Origin: CAVXWV01 sp963695415
GTDB lineage: Bacteria > Chloroflexota > Anaerolineae > Anaerolineales > UBA4823
Assembly: GCA_963695415.1 (NCBI GenBank)
Contig: CAVOGL010000007.1
Coordinates: 620,001 to 684,000, forward strand
Length of the DNA: 64,000 nucleotides
Direction: 5' to 3'
In this document: positions 20,792 to 29,539 of the stretch, in pieces
Position numbering within the stretch: the stretch's first letter is position 1
How the letters are laid out: each line of letters opens with the position of its first letter
Program-made: the position numbers and the translations under genes
Notes under the pieces: generated by a model
Told to the model about the DNA's origin: nothing
Seen by the model: the letters and a program-made list of their open reading frames with translations, nothing else
The model's database searches: none

Positions 20792-20821
20792 GAATTTTAG
20801 TAAAATAGTATCGAGGTCAAT

Positions 20822-22069
20822 GTGAAAATATTTGCAATAGTTCTCTCTGTATTAGCAGGTTTGGCATTAATTGCCTATTTGATTTTACTAAACCGACAGA
20901 CCGTGGTGCGCTTGGAACAAATAGCCGCAGCTCAGGCAGTAAGTTTCCCTGCAACCGAAACCCCTGACGAACCACCTGAGGTGGTACGTTCTGCGGATGG
21001 CGTTATTGCGAAGTGCAAGGTTGTTCCCATCCGTTATGTGGATCTTAGCTTTAACACCAGTGGTTTGGTTGAAGAGGTCTTGGTTAAAGAAGGGGAAGTG
21101 GTTACAGAAGGGCAAATATTGGCACGTTTAAGTAATTTAGCTCAATTTCAAGCATCCATAACTGCAGCAGAATTGGAGATACTGAACGCGCAGCAGGAGC
21201 TTGATGCCTTGTACAGGGAAGCCCCCTTGGCTGCAGCAGAAGCATTAAAAGAATTAGCCGATTTGCCTGTTGACATTTCCAGTTCTGAAAGACAATTGGC
21301 CGGACTTACAAGTGGTGAAGTCAACCAGGCTGACATCGATATTGCCAAAGCCAACGTGGCTTTTGCGAAAAAAGAATTGGATGATGCTGAGGCAGCATAT
21401 AAACCTTATGAAAATAGGGGAGAAGAAAATCTGACACGTGCAGCGTTATTAACGAAATTGTCTGAAGCTCAAAAACGGTACGATGAGCGTGTAGCCAAAT
21501 TGAACCAATTACAGGGAACGGCGAGTGATACCAGAATCGCACAGGCTGAGGCTGATCTTGCTTACCAGCAGGTGAAATATGAGGAAGCCCAAAAGAAATT
21601 CGAATTGCTCAAGAATGGACCCGATCCTGATCGGGTAGCGTTGGCAAATGCAAACCTGCTGAATGCCGAAGCACAATTAGCTGCAGCTCAGGCTGCACTT
21701 GATAATATGGAGTTGAAATCACCTTTTGCAGGCACAATTGCCCAAAATTTACTTAAAGAAAGGCAATTTTACGCTGCTGGTTCACCTGTCATTCAGCTGG
21801 TCGATTTCTCGAGTTGGCAGGTTGAGACCACCAATCTTACAGAATTAAATGTTGTTTTCCTGGATGAAGGTAACAAGGCGGTCATCGTTTTTGATTCTCT
21901 CCCAGACCAGCAATTTCCTGGGACATTGAGACGTATTCAATCATTGGGTGAAAACCAGCAAGGTGACATTGTTTACACGGCGATATTTAGTCTTGACCAG
22001 GCTGATGATCGCTTGAGATGGAACATGACCTGTAATGCAGATATCAAGTTTGACACTGGCGAGAATTAA
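20822..22069 (+). CDS. HlyD/MacA-type membrane fusion (adaptor) protein
   Basis: This is the periplasm- or surface-facing adaptor of the exporter. The N-terminal signal anchor is FAIVLSVLAGLALIAYLILL. A biotinyl-lipoyl-like half-motif (LVEEVLVKEGEVVTEGQILARL) precedes a long Ala/Glu/Leu-rich coiled-coil hairpin (about residues 100-290). The second lipoyl half is LKSPFAGTIAQNLLKE, followed by a beta-barrel domain. GTG 20822 is used as the start. In a monoderm organism such adaptors act without an outer-membrane channel. It is the last gene of the locus; a strong terminator follows at 22086. Confidence 0.92.
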   Translation: MKIFAIVLSVLAGLALIAYLILLNRQTVVRLEQIAAAQAVSFPATETPDEPPEVVRSADGVIAKCKVVPIRYVDLSFNTSGLVEEVLVKEGEVVTEGQILARLSNLAQFQASITAAELEILNAQQELDALYREAPLAAAEALKELADLPVDISSSERQLAGLTSGEVNQADIDIAKANVAFAKKELDDAEAAYKPYENRGEENLTRAALLTKLSEAQKRYDERVAKLNQLQGTASDTRIAQAEADLAYQQVKYEEAQKKFELLKNGPDPDRVALANANLLNAEAQLAAAQAALDNMELKSPFAGTIAQNLLKERQFYAAGSPVIQLVDFSSWQVETTNLTELNVVFLDEGNKAVIVFDSLPDQQFPGTLRRIQSLGENQQGDIVYTAIFSLDQADDRLRWNMTCNADIKFDTGEN

Positions 22070-22085
22070 AATCACCAAATAACTC

Positions 22086-22121
22086 AAAAACACTCCTTCG
22101 TCCTGAAGGAGTGTTTTTTTT
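22086..22121 (+). terminator. Intrinsic terminator after the exporter operon
   Basis: A hairpin with arms AAAACACTCCTTC and GAAGGAGTGTTTT around a GTCCT loop is followed by a T-run. It closes the plus-strand NRPS/export operon just before the oppositely oriented tRNA-Leu. Confidence 0.9.
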
Positions 22122-22122
22122 A

Positions 22123-22206
22123 TAGGGCCGGTGGGAATCGAACCCACAAGGTGTCACCACCGGAGGATTTTAAGTCCTCTGCGTCTGCCAGTTCCGCCAC
22201 AGCCCC
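22123..22206 (-). tRNA. tRNA-Leu (anticodon TAA)
   Basis: The minus strand folds as an 84-base class II tRNA. The acceptor begins GGGGCTG, the D-loop contains AACTGGCAGA, the anticodon stem-loop GGACTTAAAATCC has TAA at 34-36, a long variable arm follows, and the T-arm is GGGTTCGATTCCC. The acceptor includes G-T wobbles. No CCA is encoded. Confidence 0.95.
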
Positions 22207-22239
22207 TCAGGTGATATTCTACCTAATTCGTTGAAAAGG

Positions 22240-23472
22240 TCAAGACAATGAGCCCTTTCCCTTGTCTCCTTTTCGTAATAATAATCCCACGGTCAGGAAT
22301 CCAGCCAAAAGGATCGTCAAGCCAACAACAGCCTGTGTGATTGTTTTAGGTTCCATTCCCGGCATAATAATCTCGCCATCCCCATATTCTCTAAAAAGCT
22401 GCCCCCACTTGGTTTGTGATGCCTCGGCAACCCTTTTTCTGCCAATAAATGGGTACCAGAAGACATTATGGTAGAAGTTGCTGGCGAAATATGACCATGG
22501 TACCAAAGGACTCTGGAGTAGGATTTTTTCAAAAGGCTTCAGGGGTCCATGGTAGATCAATTTTTGCCCCCAACTTGCGAGGGTATCCTCCTGCACGAAA
22601 TTCCAGGGTTTTTCAGTTTCGATGTCGTGACCAACAATTTTTATCAATTTAGGATCGCCAGTTCCAAGGTTCATCTCATGAGCTGTGCGTATGAACCGGA
22701 TATTCATCGGATCAAATCCCTGGAGTTTGGCAGAAACAGCGTCGATTGCTACCTGATCGTGAGACGCCAGGATGATGTCTTTTTCATGCCAGCGCATAGC
22801 TCTGGGTCCTGGTCCATCCCCAGCAAAAGTCCCATCCATTACCGCAAAAAGACCAGGATGGATATCTTGTTGAATCGTGAGTAAATCCACCAGTGTGTCA
22901 TGAATAACCGAGTGAGTCCAGTGACGGTTGCGGTGAAGTAAGCCCCCAAAGGCATTTTTCATCGCACCGGTAATTGTGGTGAAGACATGGGTCTTGATGG
23001 TTGGCAAATGAATGATATTCATCCCTACCAAATCCTTGGGTATGTATACACCATCAGGATAAACCTTATCTAATACCAGGAATTGTTTCTTGGGATTGTA
23101 TCTCACCCATTCAAAATCTTCATTGTAAAGATATTTACATGGAATTGAATACTTTTCGGTGACAAATTTGTGCTTGTTGTTCGTCTCGCCATCTTCTGTG
23201 TTAACGACAACTGTGTCATTATGCACACCAACAACGTTTTCGTATCCGCTGCTTCTTAATTTCCGGATAACTCCTTCCAATTGCCACGGTGAAGTAGAAC
23301 AGGCGGGATACCAGGTCTGCCAGGAAATGTTGATTTTTAAACCCGTCTGGATGGATCGATCCAAACCATTCGTGAAGTCTGCCATGTCCATAACTTTACC
23401 AACATCCTCCAAAACCGTTTCTGGAGATGTTTTTATCGCAGCCACTACACCTCTGTGTTTTAAATTGTTCAT
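22240..23472 (-). CDS. DUF362-domain protein with C-terminal membrane helix
   Basis: About 410 residues matching the DUF362 family, recognisable from LPTIKTHVFTTITGAMKNAFG and from DGTFAGDGPGPRA followed by ILASHDQVAIDAVSAKLQGF. The family's biochemical role is not established. Members are often near ferredoxins, but this one has no CxxC Fe-S cluster. The end carries a single hydrophobic helix (AVVGLTILLAGFLTVGLLL) followed by RKGDKGKG, so it is probably tail-anchored. ATG 23472 (MNNLKHRGVVAAIK) is chosen; an in-frame TTG lies 54 bases upstream. It stands alone, divergent from the SPFH-like genes. Confidence 0.85.
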   Translation of the reverse strand: MNNLKHRGVVAAIKTSPETVLEDVGKVMDMADFTNGLDRSIQTGLKINISWQTWYPACSTSPWQLEGVIRKLRSSGYENVVGVHNDTVVVNTEDGETNNKHKFVTEKYSIPCKYLYNEDFEWVRYNPKKQFLVLDKVYPDGVYIPKDLVGMNIIHLPTIKTHVFTTITGAMKNAFGGLLHRNRHWTHSVIHDTLVDLLTIQQDIHPGLFAVMDGTFAGDGPGPRAMRWHEKDIILASHDQVAIDAVSAKLQGFDPMNIRFIRTAHEMNLGTGDPKLIKIVGHDIETEKPWNFVQEDTLASWGQKLIYHGPLKPFEKILLQSPLVPWSYFASNFYHNVFWYPFIGRKRVAEASQTKWGQLFREYGDGEIIMPGMEPKTITQAVVGLTILLAGFLTVGLLLRKGDKGKGSLS

Positions 23473-23657
23473 CTTAGTTGATATTTTCCTTATTTTTTCG
23501 TGTAAACAGTTGTTGTCTAATTCCAATTAATCAAATCATTCTTTATTATACAATTTCTTTTCCCGGAATATTTGTTAATAGAGTTTGATAAAATATTGGG
23601 GTGTGTATGGGTTAAAATGACTTGTAGGATAACAGCGTTATTTATCAGTAAAATCCA

Positions 23658-25305
23658 ATGCGAAGAAAAAGGCGTCGATCACAAAGGAAGAATAACTTTC
23701 AATATTTATTATTGATTGTCTTTTTGTGCATTGTTGGCTTTTTTATTTTCCTACCAGAAATTACTGCTCTTTGGAATTTCATCCGGGGGATAACAAATTT
23801 TCTGCTGACGGGAATATTACCTAATGCAATTGTAAATCCTGTGTTCTGGAGGTTGGTTTTTCTGATTATTAGTTCAGTCGTTCTATACAGGCTGAAGTTT
23901 TTTAATCTTGTCCCAATATTTGCTTCCTGTTTACAAGGGTTACGATCGAAAATTAGCATACGAATACTTCCGGCAGTTTCTAAAGGGTAATCATGGAAGA
24001 GTTATTTTTATTGAAAACGGGAGGTTCTCAGTTCCCGAATTAATTCACGATGGTAAAAAAGGGACAATTGTTTTGGTTGATCTTAGTAGCGCTGCTGTTA
24101 TCGATAAACGATCTTTTGACGCGCAAAAGGAAGAGAACAGAACTAGTCAGGAGCGAAAGAGAAAACCACTAATCCGACGCGTAACCAATCCTGGTGTGAA
24201 CTTTTTAGAAAAAGGCGAAATTATCCTGCCTCCGATTGATTTACGAACTCAAGTACGAAGCACAGGAGAATTCGAGGCTGTAACCTGGGACAAAATACAG
24301 CTTACAACCAGTATTAATGTCGTCTTTACAGTCGGACAACCTGCAGAAGAATTGTTAATTTCAATCGTAGAAAAAGAATCATCAAGACTGCGAATCTTAA
24401 AATTTTCAGACAGTTCATCTAGAGTGCAATCATCTACACAGAGAAAAATTGTTACAGATATCCTGGATGAAAACACACTTTCACAATCCGACCGTGCCGA
24501 AGTACAAATCAATTATCGAAAATGGAAATCTTTGCCCATAAAGGCGACAAAAATAGTTGTAGAAGCGGTTAATACTGAAGCCGTTCAAGAGGTACCGTAT
24601 AAGTATGATAGTAAACGCATAGAATCCGCCTCTTTCTCTGCGGCAGTTGATGAAAAAGATAATAGGACGATAAATTGGATAGAATTGGTGACCAAGGTAG
24701 TTCAGGATCGGTTCAAATTGTTACTTTCGAACATTACTTATGATGATCTTTACGATACGAGTGGTAATTCCAGGAGTGCTCTCGCAGAATTTAAATTAAG
24801 ATTCTCAATTGAGGTAAAAAACCTTGGTGTCCTATCTTACCGGTTTGTTGAGAGACTGGATGGGAAAGAATTCCAAATTGGGGATGAGTGGAAAGAAGAG
24901 GATATTAATGTTTCGGACCATCACCAATTTTCGAACAATACTATCTTGCGAAATTATGGGGTCAAAATTATCTCAGTAGGTTTTTCTGAGCTTCAACCCT
25001 CCGAACCTGTGCGGAGGAAATTGGCTAATTATTGGAAAGCCAGGTTAAAGAAAGCATCAGATATTCAACGTGCCCAAAAAGGGCTCGAATCAATGGAAAT
25101 TAAAAGGTACGCAAGATCCACAGCACAATTGAAGGCAATGGTTGGGGATGAGTACGATCGTTCGGAGGTTTTACCAGTTGCTAATCAACTTGCTGATTAC
25201 ATCAATAGGAAAACTACCGATCCACAAGTTTGGAAATTATTATCCCGGAATCAACGACAAAAATTATATGAATTATTAAAATGGTTAAAAAATGCTATTG
25301 GTTAA
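23658..25305 (+). CDS. SPFH/band-7-like membrane protein, first of a tandem pair (one frameshift)
   Basis: The N-terminal part (from ATG 23658) is very basic, then has two hydrophobic segments (YLLLIVFLCIVGFFIFL and FWRLVFLIISSVVLY). Near 23910-23935 the frame changes by +1, and FPVYKGYDRKLAYEYFRQFL continues to 25305. Repaired length is about 548 residues. The soluble part has a band-7-like start (GRVIFIENG, GTIVLVDLSSAAVIDK, VTNPGVNFLEKGE), then VTWDKIQLTTSINVVFTVG, and a helical C-terminus. SPFH proteins form membrane scaffolds; the partner here is the related gene 51 bases downstream. The function is not known beyond the fold, and the assignment rests on pattern rather than on a search. 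Confidence 0.75.
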
Positions 25306-25355
25306 CGGCTCATTATTTGAGTAATTTCCCTGGTTGTCAAAAATGGTAGAAATTT

Positions 25356-26636
25356 GTGGACCCAGATATCTTAAATTCGAAATTTAGTTTATTTCTCAGC
25401 GGTCTTTTGGATTGTGATCCGAAATGGGCATGGTGGCGAAAAGTCATCGCCATCGTTTCGTTCCTTGCCTATTTTTGGATTAGTAATATTTTCTTTGGAA
25501 TGAATAATGCGCTTCAATGGGCGGAACAATTGCAGCAAACGATCCCATCATTTGGCATCTTTCCAGTGGAATTAATCGTAATTCCGTTATTATTATTTCT
25601 TCCGATGGCTGGGTTTGGTTTTCTGGTTGTTCCTTTCTTAGTTTTTAGTCTAGTTATTTATAACGGTTCAAAATACATTCGAGAAATATACCAGTTCAAA
25701 TCAAATCGCGATGGTATGTTATTCATCCTCGCTGTACTTTACGGATTCAGATATCCAACAAGGATTATTGGAAGACCTACCTCTGATAAAGAGGAGAATG
25801 AGACCAATTGGCTTGATAAAGGATTTGGTCCCGGATTTCTTGATGTTCAACAAGGATATGGAGTGTTATTGGAAAGGTTAGAGATGCCTTCCAGGATATT
25901 GCTCCGGGGTAAACATTACATCAAACGATATGAAAAAGTCAGGGCAGTTTTCGATTTGAAGGATATCGTTGTTTCTGTGCCAGAGCTTTGCCTGATCACA
26001 AAAGACCGGGTCATAGTGAGGGTCAACCAATTCGCAGCATGGTTCCGCATCCTTGTTGTCCCCGATGAAGAAAATGAGTTTTCGAAATCCACACCAAAAA
26101 CATCCTCGATAAATTCAGCAGCCATAACCGCTCTAAATTACAACCAGTTAATTTCAGCAGATGGGAAGGTTTCATGGGATCGAATGGTTGTGGGCATTAT
26201 TACAAAAGTATTGACCGATTTTGTAAATGATCAGACTTATTCCGACCTGATGGGGATCAATCGAGAAAAATCCACCCGGTCTATACAAAATATATTGGAC
26301 TCGCCACAAACGAGAGAATTATTTCATTCAATCGGTACGAAGATGATCAGGCACGAGTATATTGAGGTTCAAATATCCGAAGAATTCGAGGAAGATCCCA
26401 GGTTAAAGAAGTGGGAAGAAACGTGGCGCGAAATTGCTGAGAAAACAAGAGTTGAAGGTGAATCTCAAAAACTCGCGTTTCAGGAATTTGCTCTACCCGA
26501 AGTTCATGCAGAAGTCTTGAGTGAGATTGTTGAAATCATGTCTGACATGGATTTGAGTGATGATTCTGAGGACAATTTTTATTTCATAGTCACGAAGATC
26601 AGTGATTCCATTTACCCAAACTGGTTAACAATGTAA
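25356..26636 (+). CDS. SPFH/band-7-like membrane protein, second of a tandem pair
   Basis: A 426-residue protein starting at GTG 25356. Hydrophobic segments cover about residues 28-50, 66-102 and 120-132. The SPFH-like region begins FLDVQQGYGVLLERLEMPSR and continues with a strand-rich domain (RYEKVRAVFDLKDIV, LITKDRVIVRVNQFAAWFRI). The second half has DQTYSDLMGIN and IQISEEFEEDPR-like prohibitin features. It parallels the preceding gene in layout but is more divergent at the N-terminus, so the pair may form hetero-oligomers. It is followed by psuG with no gap large enough for a separate promoter. Confidence 0.75.
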   Translation: MDPDILNSKFSLFLSGLLDCDPKWAWWRKVIAIVSFLAYFWISNIFFGMNNALQWAEQLQQTIPSFGIFPVELIVIPLLLFLPMAGFGFLVVPFLVFSLVIYNGSKYIREIYQFKSNRDGMLFILAVLYGFRYPTRIIGRPTSDKEENETNWLDKGFGPGFLDVQQGYGVLLERLEMPSRILLRGKHYIKRYEKVRAVFDLKDIVVSVPELCLITKDRVIVRVNQFAAWFRILVVPDEENEFSKSTPKTSSINSAAITALNYNQLISADGKVSWDRMVVGIITKVLTDFVNDQTYSDLMGINREKSTRSIQNILDSPQTRELFHSIGTKMIRHEYIEVQISEEFEEDPRLKKWEETWREIAEKTRVEGESQKLAFQEFALPEVHAEVLSEIVEIMSDMDLSDDSEDNFYFIVTKISDSIYPNWLTM

Positions 26637-26666
26637 CCTGTTATTATCAAAAAGAGGGACTTCAAC

Positions 26667-27572
26667 CTGAATTCATCATTATTATCCATCCAGCCTGTTA
26701 TTGAAACAGCAATTCGTCAAGGTTCGCCAGTTGTTGCACTTGAATCAGCAGTCATCACGCACGGACTCCCTTATCCGATAAATGTTGAGACTGCTCGATT
26801 AATGGAAGTTGAGGTTGCGCAAAATCTCGCCACCCCTGCGACTTGTTGTTTGCTGGATGGAAAAATTCGAGTTGGATTGGATCACCAGGAATTGGAGCGA
26901 CTTGGAACCGGTGCTGGCAATCGTAAAATTGGCGCAAGAGAATTATCTTCTGCTGCTGCATTGGGATGGAGCGGTGGAACTACTGTCTCAGGCACCTTGG
27001 TTATTGCCAAAATGGCGGGTATCCGAGTTTTCGCAACCGGAGGCATTGGCGGTGTTCATAGGAATACAAATTTTGACATTTCTTCGGATCTCAAATTGTT
27101 AGCCAATACACCTCTTGTTGTGGTATGTTCTGGCGCTAAAAATATCTTAGATCTACCTGCGACGGTCGAATACCTGGAAACCATGAGTGTTCCAGTGATT
27201 GGATTCAAAACCGACCGGTTCCCAGCTTTTCTTTCTGGAACAAGTAACATCCCATTAACCATATCAACAGAATCAGTTGAGGACATTCGAAATATTGCAT
27301 TGAATCACTGGGCTTTGGGTTTACAGAGTGCTTTGCTGATTGTGGTCCCTTTGCCGGAAGCTCAAGCTCTCGCGGTTAATGCCGTAGATGAGAAAATTGA
27401 TGATTTTGTAGCTGAAGCTGCAAGAATGCGAATCACAGGTCAGGCTGTTACCCCTTTTTTGCTTGAGAGATTGAGGGTACACACCAATGGCGTAAGTATT
27501 AGTGCAAACAAGAAGTTATTATTAAATAACGCTAAAGTAGCGGCGGAGATTGCTGTCGCTATCAGCAATTAA
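26667..27572 (+). CDS. psuG: Pseudouridine-5'-phosphate glycosidase, probably CTG or other non-ATG start
   Basis: This enzyme splits pseudouridine 5'-phosphate into uracil and ribose 5-phosphate, a step in pseudouridine recycling. The signature stretches are VVALESAVITHGLPYP near residue 25, GTTVSGTLVIAKMAGI, FATGGIGGVHR and TNGVSISANKKLLLNNAKVA at the end. The frame is open from 26637, yet the first ATG is 26802, which would remove the catalytic VALESA segment. CTG 26667, nine bases after a GAGGG ribosome-binding sequence, gives a 301-residue protein, close to family length. I therefore use CTG, with an ATT start or a base error as alternatives. No pseudouridine kinase gene is adjacent. Confidence 0.9.
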   Translation: MNSSLLSIQPVIETAIRQGSPVVALESAVITHGLPYPINVETARLMEVEVAQNLATPATCCLLDGKIRVGLDHQELERLGTGAGNRKIGARELSSAAALGWSGGTTVSGTLVIAKMAGIRVFATGGIGGVHRNTNFDISSDLKLLANTPLVVVCSGAKNILDLPATVEYLETMSVPVIGFKTDRFPAFLSGTSNIPLTISTESVEDIRNIALNHWALGLQSALLIVVPLPEAQALAVNAVDEKIDDFVAEAARMRITGQAVTPFLLERLRVHTNGVSISANKKLLLNNAKVAAEIAVAISN

Positions 27573-28399
27573 GGTGATGGGGTATTTGTTGGTTGTGACG
27601 TTGAACTGGGTTTGGGGGTTCGGGTAGGCACTGGTGTGTTGGATGGGACAGGTGTGCGCGATGGTGTACTGGAGGGTGGTGGCGTTGGGGGATCTCCTTC
27701 AATAATAAATTGTCCCGAAATTTTAAATTCTAAACCAGAAAATATTTGCACCTCGTATAATCCTGCGATCGGTTCTCCTGGACCTGGTATCCAATCCGAA
27801 TAGCCAAAGCCACCGGTTTGTCCATCCCATGGTTTGCTTTCATAAAACACCAATTCGCCCTCATGTAACCAGAGTGCTGTCCATTGTGACCCCGGCACCA
27901 TTTTGTCATATGTAAATAGAGCATATAGATGGCTGACCGGGTTCCCGAATAATTCACCAGCATCTTCAGGGAAATAATTTTCATCTATGCTTGTCGCGAA
28001 TACAAGAGGACTAAAAACAGCCTCCGGATTAGGGGTTGTTGTACTCACGAATTCTCTCTCAATGGCTGGAGGTATCATGGGGGTGGAAGTGTTTGTTGCT
28101 GTGTTTGTTACGGAAGGAGTATTGGTAATAGTTGGCGTAAGGGTTATTGTAGGTGTGAGTGTTACGGTTGGTGTCAGAGTAATGGTTGAAGTTGGAGAGG
28201 GTGTTAGTGTAGGTGGGTAGAATTGATAGATAACGGGTTCTGCAAATCGGAATACCAGAAACAAAATAGGAATGAAAAGTATTGCGATAAGGATCAACCT
28301 CCACCCTCTCGTCATCATTGTTCTGCGCATCCGGAAGTATGGGAGCTGACGCGCGTTGCGAATTGCTCGAATCCCATAGATCAAACTAAACAAAATCAA
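27569..28399 (-). CDS. Membrane-anchored protein with Thr/Pro-rich linkers, unknown function
   Basis: There are hydrophobic segments at the N-terminus (ILFSLIYGI, and GWRLILIAILFIPILFLVF around residues 32-50). A linker of repeated TLTPT/ITLTPT units follows, then a compact domain (about 120-245, with LYALFTYDKMVPGSQWTALW and GLYEVQIFSGLEFKISGQF) and a second PSNTPVPTRTPKPS linker to the C-terminus. The topology suggests an exposed domain on a stalk. The core resembles a small beta-sandwich; I recognise no catalytic motif. The start is unsettled: TTG 28399 falls inside a hydrophobic stretch, and the frame stays open for a further 100 bases upstream without an ATG or GTG. It ends overlapping psuG by four bases, tail to tail. 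Confidence 0.75.
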   Translation of the reverse strand: MILFSLIYGIRAIRNARQLPYFRMRRTMMTRGWRLILIAILFIPILFLVFRFAEPVIYQFYPPTLTPSPTSTITLTPTVTLTPTITLTPTITNTPSVTNTATNTSTPMIPPAIEREFVSTTTPNPEAVFSPLVFATSIDENYFPEDAGELFGNPVSHLYALFTYDKMVPGSQWTALWLHEGELVFYESKPWDGQTGGFGYSDWIPGPGEPIAGLYEVQIFSGLEFKISGQFIIEGDPPTPPPSSTPSRTPVPSNTPVPTRTPKPSSTSQPTNTPSP

Positions 28400-28495
28400 T
28401 AAACCTATAATGAATAAAACAGTTCGAACAGTTGTTTGGATATCTAGATTTATTTGAAATGATAGTTTACTCGAATGATCATCGAAGCGCCCAGG

Positions 28496-29257
28496 TTAGA
28501 ATGACGTTACTGGATTCCGTAGAGTTCCTATACCTTCAACTTGACTTTCAAGGATATCGCCATCCATTAATTGGTCTACACCAGCAGGAGTGCCGGTAAA
28601 GATTAAGTCACCTGGGTTAAGTGTCATAACAGTTGAAATGTACGAAATTAATTGCTGGATGTTAAAAACCATATCCCTTGTAGATCCCATTTGTCTGAGA
28701 ATACCGTTTACAGAACAGCTGATCATCAAGTCGATTGGTTCAAGTTCTGTTTCGATCCATGGACCGATGGGACAGAAAGTATCAAATCCCTTCGCCCGTG
28801 TCCATTGCCCATCCCTGGATTGAAGGTCTCTGGCTGTAATATCGTTACCAATCGTGTAACCAAAAATGTGTTCTAAGGAACGATCTAAGGGAATCCATTT
28901 TCCTTTTTTCCCGATGATTAATACCAATTCCACTTCGTGTTCGACTTGTTTTGATTGGGGAGGTAAGACTATCTTTTCACCAGGACCGATTACCGAAGAA
29001 GGAGGTTTTAAGAAAATTAAAGGAGATTCGGGAATGGAGACATTCCTTTCTACAGCATGTTCTGGGAAATTTCTTCCGACACAAATAATTTTCCCCGGTA
29101 TTACAGGTGGCAATAATGTAACCTGATCTAGTGGATAAGAAGCTTCAAGACGAATATATTCATCGAATATATTCCCTTCGATATTACCTACCATCTCATC
29201 CAACAGCCAACCAAAACCATCTTTAATTAAATCCGATTTGAACCGAATGATACGCAT
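28496..29257 (-). CDS. Fumarylacetoacetate hydrolase (FAH) family enzyme
   Basis: A 253-residue FAH-fold protein. The N-terminal extension MRIIRFKSD is short. The core has ICVGRNFPEHAVE, the metal-binding EHEVELVLIIGKKGK (Glu-x-Glu), GYTIGNDITARDLQ and the C-terminal PGDLIFTGTPAGV. This group includes acylpyruvases, 2-hydroxyhepta-2,4-diene-1,7-dioate isomerases and oxaloacetate decarboxylases or tautomerases; the exact substrate cannot be read from sequence. ATG 29257 is preferred over an upstream in-frame candidate because MRIIRF matches the usual family beginning. It is divergent from tRNA-Val. Confidence 0.9.
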   Translation of the reverse strand: MRIIRFKSDLIKDGFGWLLDEMVGNIEGNIFDEYIRLEASYPLDQVTLLPPVIPGKIICVGRNFPEHAVERNVSIPESPLIFLKPPSSVIGPGEKIVLPPQSKQVEHEVELVLIIGKKGKWIPLDRSLEHIFGYTIGNDITARDLQSRDGQWTRAKGFDTFCPIGPWIETELEPIDLMISCSVNGILRQMGSTRDMVFNIQQLISYISTVMTLNPGDLIFTGTPAGVDQLMDGDILESQVEGIGTLRNPVTSF

Positions 29258-29278
29258 GATATTAATAACCCTTGTTGG

Positions 29279-29308
29279 TTGTTTTTCAATTTGATTATAA
29301 GTTATAAT
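29279..29308 (+). promoter_or_regulatory. Probable sigma-70-type promoter for tRNA-Val
   Basis: TTGTTT (29279-29284), an 18-base spacer and a perfect TATAAT (29303-29308) lie 22 bases before the tRNA. The -35 is weak; the -10 and position are convincing. Confidence 0.6.
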
Positions 29309-29330
29309 CCAAACCAACGATGAAGCCCGT

Positions 29331-29404
29331 GGGCGGATAGCTCAGTTGGTTAGAGCGCCTCTCTTACACAGAGGAGGTCGCAGGTTCGAGTCCTGTTCCG
29401 CCCA
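29331..29404 (+). tRNA. tRNA-Val (anticodon TAC)
   Basis: A 74-base cloverleaf with acceptor GGGCGGA/TCCGCCC, D-arm GCTCAGTTGGTTAGAGC, anticodon stem CCTCT/AGAGG enclosing CTTACAC (TAC at 34-36) and T-arm CAGGTTCGAGTCCTG. No CCA is encoded. Confidence 0.97.
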
Positions 29405-29539
29405 TTTATTATTTAACAAGTCATACAATATCTTGAACAAATCGATATCAATAACTCTAGTTACCATTCGAATCGGTACCTAATCCTTGGTATCATTAGA
29501 CATATTACATAACCATGAAAATTAAATGGAGTCTTACAT

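Noticed and set aside
27987..28220. Plus-strand Val/Gly-rich reading frame
   Set aside because: It is the complement of the Thr/Pro repeat linker in the minus-strand gene; it has no start context of its own.
27580..28230. CRISPR-like or tandem DNA repeat
   Set aside because: Repetition is at the protein level (TLTPT units), irregular in DNA, with no spacers.
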